A stretch of 64,000 nt of DNA, from NCBI GenBank assembly GCA_963920705.1, contig OY987234.1:4185351-4249350 (forward strand), given 5' to 3'. The translations under genes and the position numbers were made by a program. This DNA is from Odiellus spinosus (taxonomy: Eukaryota; Arthropoda; Arachnida; Opiliones; Phalangiidae). The notes under the pieces were generated by a model. The model ran no database searches and had not been told where the DNA came from. It saw only the letters and a list, made by a program, of their open reading frames with translations. Of the stretch, positions 60,522 through 64,000 are shown in pieces (position 1 is the stretch's first letter; each line of letters starts with the position of its first letter).

Positions 60522-61800
60522 CACACACAATCCACCCAAACAAAAAAATCATGGGAAAAATAACAATAATTCATATACTTCTAAAGTTCATGATAGATGT
60601 GGGATTTGAACCCACGCCTCCGAAGAGACTGGTGCCTAAAACCAGCGCCTTAGACCACTCGGCCACTCTACCCACACACAATGCACCCAAACGAAAAAAT
60701 CATAGTAGAAATAACAATAATCTTTAAACTCCTAAAGTTCATGATAGGGGTGGGATTTGAACCCACGCCTCCGAAGAGACTGGTGCCTAAAACCAGCGCC
60801 TTAGACCACTCGGCCACTCTAACCACACACAATGCTCCCAAACAAAAAAATCATAATAGAAATAACAATAATCTTTAAACTCCTAAAGTTCATGATAGGG
60901 GTGGGATTTGAACCCACGCCTCCGAAGAGACTGGTGCCTAAAACCAGTGCCTTAGCCCACTCGGCCAATCTATCCACACACAATGCCCCCAAACAAAAAA
61001 ATCATAGGAGAAATAACAATAATCTTTAAACTCCTAAAGTTCATGATAGAGGTGGGATTTGAAGCCACGCCTCCAAAGAAACTGGTGCCTAAAACCAGCG
61101 CCTTAGACCACTCGGCCACTCTACCCACACACTATCCACCCAAACAAAAAAATCATGGGAAAAATAACAATAATCTTTAAACTCCTAAAGTTCATGATAG
61201 AGGTGGGATTTGAACCCACGCCTCCGAAGAGACTGGTGCCTAAAACCAGCGCCTTAGACCACTCGGCCACTCTATCCACCCACAATCAACCCAAACAAAA
61301 AAAATCATGGGAAAAATAACCATAATTCATAAACTCCTAAAGATCATGATAGAGGTGGGGTTTGAACCCACGCCTCCGAAGAGACTGGTGCCTAAAACCA
61401 GCGCCTTAGACCACTCGGCCACTCTACCCACACACAATCCACCCAATCAAAAAAATCATTGGAAAAATAACAATAATCTTTAAACTCCTTAAGTACATGA
61501 TAGAGGTGGGATTTGAACCCACGCCTTCGAAGAGACTAGTGCCTAAAACCAGCGCATTAGACCACTCGGCCACTCTACCCACACACAATACACCCAAACA
61601 AAAAAATCATAGGAGAAATAACAATAATCTTTAAACTCCTAAAGTTCATGATAGAGGTGGGATTTGAACCCACGCCTCCGAAGAGACTGGTGCCTAAAAC
61701 CAGCGCCTTAGACCACTCAGCCACTCTACCCACACACACAATACACCCAAACAAAAAATCATAGGAGAAATAACAATAATCTTTAAACTCCTAAAGTTCA

Positions 61801-61882
61801 TGATAGAGGTGGGATTTGAAGCCACGCCTCCAAAGAGACTGGTGCATAAAACCAGCGCCTTAGACCACTCGACCACTCTACC
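61801..61882 (-). tRNA. Leu-type tRNA with Ile anticodon UAU, copy 5
   Basis: Same UAU background. An A-box change (CTCGACCACTC on the plus strand) is also present. Confidence 0.72.
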
Positions 61883-63916
61883 CACACGCAATCCACCCAA
61901 ACAAAAAAATCATGGGAAAAATAACAATAATTCATAAACTTCTAAAGTTCATGATAGAAGTGGGATTTGAACCCACGCCTCCGAAGAGACTGGTGCCTAA
62001 AACCAGCGCCTTAGACCACTCGGCCACTCTACCCACACACTATCCACCCAATCAAAAAAATCATTGGAAAAATAACAATAATCTTTAAACTCCTAAAGTA
62101 CATGATAGAGGTGGGATTTGAACCCACGCCTTCGTAGAGACTGGTGCCTAAAACCAGCGCCTTAGACCACTCGGCCACTCTACCCACACACAATGCACCC
62201 AAACAAAAAAATCATAGTAGAAATAACAATAATCTTTAAACTCCTAAACTTCATGATAGGGGTGGGATTTGAACCCACGCCTCCGAAGAGACTGGTGCCT
62301 AAAACCAGCGCCTTAGACCACTCGGCCACTCTACCCACACACAACCCACCCAAACAAAAAAATCATGGGAAAAATAACAATAATTCATAAACTCCTAAAG
62401 TTCATGTTAGAGGTGGGATTTGAACCCACGCCTCCGAAGAGACTGGTGCCTAAAACCAGCGCCTTAGACCACTCGGCCACTCTACCCACACACAACCCAC
62501 CCAAACAAAAAAATCATGGGAAAAATAACAATAATTCATAAACTCCTAAAGTTCATGATAGAGGTGGGATTTGAACCCACGCCTCCGAAGAGACTGGTGC
62601 CTAAAACCAGCGCCTTAGACCACTCGCCCACTCTACCCAAACACAATCAACCCAAACAAAAAAAATCATGGGAAAAATAACAATAATTCATAAACTCCTA
62701 AAGTTCAGGATAGAGGTGGGATTTGAACCCACGCCTCCGAAGAGACTGGTGCCTAAAACCAGCGCCTTAGACCACTCGGCCACTCTACCCACACACAATC
62801 CACCCAATCAAAATAATCATTGGAAAAATAACAATAATCTTTAAACTCCTAAAGTACATGATAGAGGTGGGATTTGAACCCACGCCTTCGTAGAGACTGG
62901 TGCCTAAAACCAGCACCTTAGACCACTCGGCCACTCTACCCACACACAATACACCCAAACAAAAAAATCATAGTATAAATAACAATAATCTTTAAACTCC
63001 TAAAGTTCATGATAGGGGTGGGATTTGAACCCACGCCTCCGAAGAGACTGGTGCCTAAAACCAGCGCCTTAGACCACTCGGCCACTCTACCCACACACAA
63101 TCCACCCAAACAAAAAAATCATGGGAAAAATAACAATAATTCATAAACTCCTAAAGTTCATGATAGAGGTGGGATTTGAACCCACGCCTCCGAAGAGACT
63201 GGTGCCTAAAACCAGCGCCTTAGACCACTCGGCCACTCTACCCACACACAACCCACCCAAACAAAAAAATCATGGGAAAAATAACAATAATTCATAAACT
63301 CCTAAAGTTCATGATAGAGGTGGGATTTGAACCCACGCCTCCGAAGAGACTGGTGCCTAAAACCAGCGCCTTAGACCACTCGCCCACTCTACCCAAACAC
63401 AATCAACCCAAACAAAAAAAATCATGGGAAAAATAACAATAATTCATAAACTCCTAAAGTTCAGGATAGAGGTGGGATTTGAACCCACGCCTCCGAAGAG
63501 ACTGGTGCCTAAAACCAGCGCCTTAGACCACTCGGCCACTCTACCCACACACAATCCACCCAATCAAAATAATCATTGGAAAAATAACAATAATCTTTAA
63601 ACTCCTAAAGTACATGATAGAGGTGGGATTTGAACCCACGCCTTCGTAGAGACTGGTGCCTAAAACCAGCACCTTAGACCACTCGGCCACTCTACCCACA
63701 CACAATACACCCAAACAAAAAAATCATAGTATAAATAACAATAATCTTTAAACTCCTAAAGTTCATGATAGGGGTGGGATTTGAACCCACGCCTCCGAAG
63801 AGACTGGTGCCTAAAACCAGCGCCTTAGACCACTCGGCCACTCTACCCACACACAATCCACCCAAACAAAAAAATCATGGGAAAAATAACAATAATTCAT
63901 AAACTCCTAAAGTTCA

Positions 63917-63998
63917 TGATAGAGGTGGGATTTGAACCCACGCCTCCGAAGAGACTGGTGCCTAAAACCAGCGCCTTAGACCACTCGGCCACTCTACC
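63917..63998 (-). tRNA. tRNA-Leu(UAG), reference copy
   Basis: A full consensus copy. Anticodon UAG reads Leu codon CUA. All stems pair: acceptor GGTAGAG/CTCTATC with one G-U pair, three-pair D stem, five-pair anticodon stem CTGGT/ACCAG, CTC/GAG in the variable arm, and GTGGG/CCCAC in the T stem. U33, G18G19, the TTC of the T loop and A73 are present. Against the animal tRNA-Leu(UAG) sequence as I know it, the change at pair 31-39 is compensated on both strands. Confidence 0.95.
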
Positions 63999-64000
63999 CA

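Larger units (their letters stand above)
54551..63998 (-). tRNA. tRNA-Leu cluster, genes 228-290 (runs off the window)
   Basis: First bases: 54551, 54702, 54853, 55004, 55155, 55304, 55455, 55607, 55758, 55909, 56060, 56210, 56361, 56512, 56664, 56815, 56966, 57117, 57269, 57420, 57571, 57723, 57875, 58024, 58175, 58326, 58480, 58631, 58782, 58933, 59084, 59235, 59384, 59535, 59686, 59837, 59988, 60137, 60288, 60440, 60591, 60742, 60893, 61044, 61195, 61347, 61498, 61649, 61801, 61952, 62103, 62254, 62405, 62556, 62708, 62859, 63010, 63161, 63312, 63464, 63615, 63766, 63917. All 82 nt except 57723 (83 nt, one-base insertion). AAG at 55004, 55155, 57875, 58175, 59084, 59235, 59837 and 59988; UAU at 55607, 57723, 60440 and 61801; the rest UAG. 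Units 62405-63010 recur 756 bp later. Confidence 0.95.
19998..64000 (-). repeat. Tandem tRNA-Leu satellite, 290 full units plus one partial, ~151-bp period
   Basis: Every unit has an 82-nt tRNA gene on the minus strand and a spacer of about 69 bp. The tRNA has acceptor GGTAGAG/CTCTATC and discriminator A73. Its D arm is GCC-GAGTGGTCTAA-GGC, and its anticodon stem-loop is CTGGT-TTTAGGC-ACCAG. The variable arm is 13 nt (TCTCTTCGGAGGC) and the T arm is GTGGG-TTCAAAT-CCCAC. CCA is not encoded and there is no intron. The internal promoter boxes are GGCCGAGTGG (A) and GGTTCAAATCC (B). The spacer holds a T5 run about 31 nt and a T7 run about 42 nt past the gene end. Spacers fall into recurrent classes (start CACACAATCCACCC, CACACTATCCACCC, CACGATCCACAAA, CACAAATCACCC and others). 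The array continues past the window. How many copies are transcribed is unknown. Confidence 0.97.

Noticed and set aside
20297-62390. Many 60-136 codon frames in the array, with recurrent GRVAEWSKALVLGTS or MIEVGFEPTPPKRLVPKTS translations
   Set aside because: They are the tRNA gene and its complement translated. They repeat with the 151-bp unit and switch frame because 151 is not a multiple of three.
19998-64000. CRISPR array
   Set aside because: The regular ~151-bp repeat could suggest one, but the repeat is a foldable tRNA gene, the spacers are related rather than unique, and there are no cas genes.
19998-64000. Prokaryotic or organellar tRNA operon
   Set aside because: CCA is not encoded, A and B boxes fit Pol III, each copy has its own T-run, and the flanks are eukaryotic repeats.

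Overview
The window looks like nuclear DNA of an invertebrate animal. It is AT-rich, has no recognisable protein-coding gene, and is full of short inverted-repeat transposons, minisatellites and poly-A runs. Its tRNA genes lack an encoded CCA and closely match the animal tRNA-Leu sequence as I recall it. Short strings such as 'aatctaacctaacc' are common in arthropod DNA, but I cannot name the species.

Left part, 1-19,990: intergenic or heterochromatin-like DNA. It holds three unrelated minisatellite regions (331-1080, 4104-4645, 5235-5850). It also holds two families of TTAA-flanked miniature inverted-repeat elements: family A at 2930, 6862 and 10159, and family B at 241 (fragment) and 12178. 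A nested inverted element lies at about 9640-11620. Several foldback elements are present, plus a diverged segmental duplication (13.5-14.6 kb against 17.2-19.3 kb). A lone 5' tRNA-Leu fragment lies at 15068.

Right part, 19,998-64,000: one uninterrupted head-to-tail satellite of about 151 bp per unit, all on the minus strand. Each unit has an 82-nt tRNA-Leu gene and a spacer of about 69 bp. By hand I count 290 copies plus one partial copy at the left edge. The array runs off the right end, so it is longer than 44 kb. The main anticodon is UAG (about 250 copies). AAG is in 26 copies, and rarer copies carry UAA, GAG and CAG (all Leu) or UAU (Ile), UGG and GGG (Pro) and UUG (Gln) on the same Leu-type body with its long variable arm. 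Multi-unit blocks were duplicated repeatedly, with offsets of 755, 756, 899, 903, 1517, 3162, 4833 and about 9805 bp. A single 280-bp inverted-repeat transposon interrupts the array at 23506-23785.

No operon or pathway is encoded. The biology here is a giant tRNA-Leu satellite that keeps intact tRNA bodies while its anticodons diversify. Short reading frames in the array, including the recurrent 'GRVAEWSKALVLGTS' translation, are tRNA genes read as protein.
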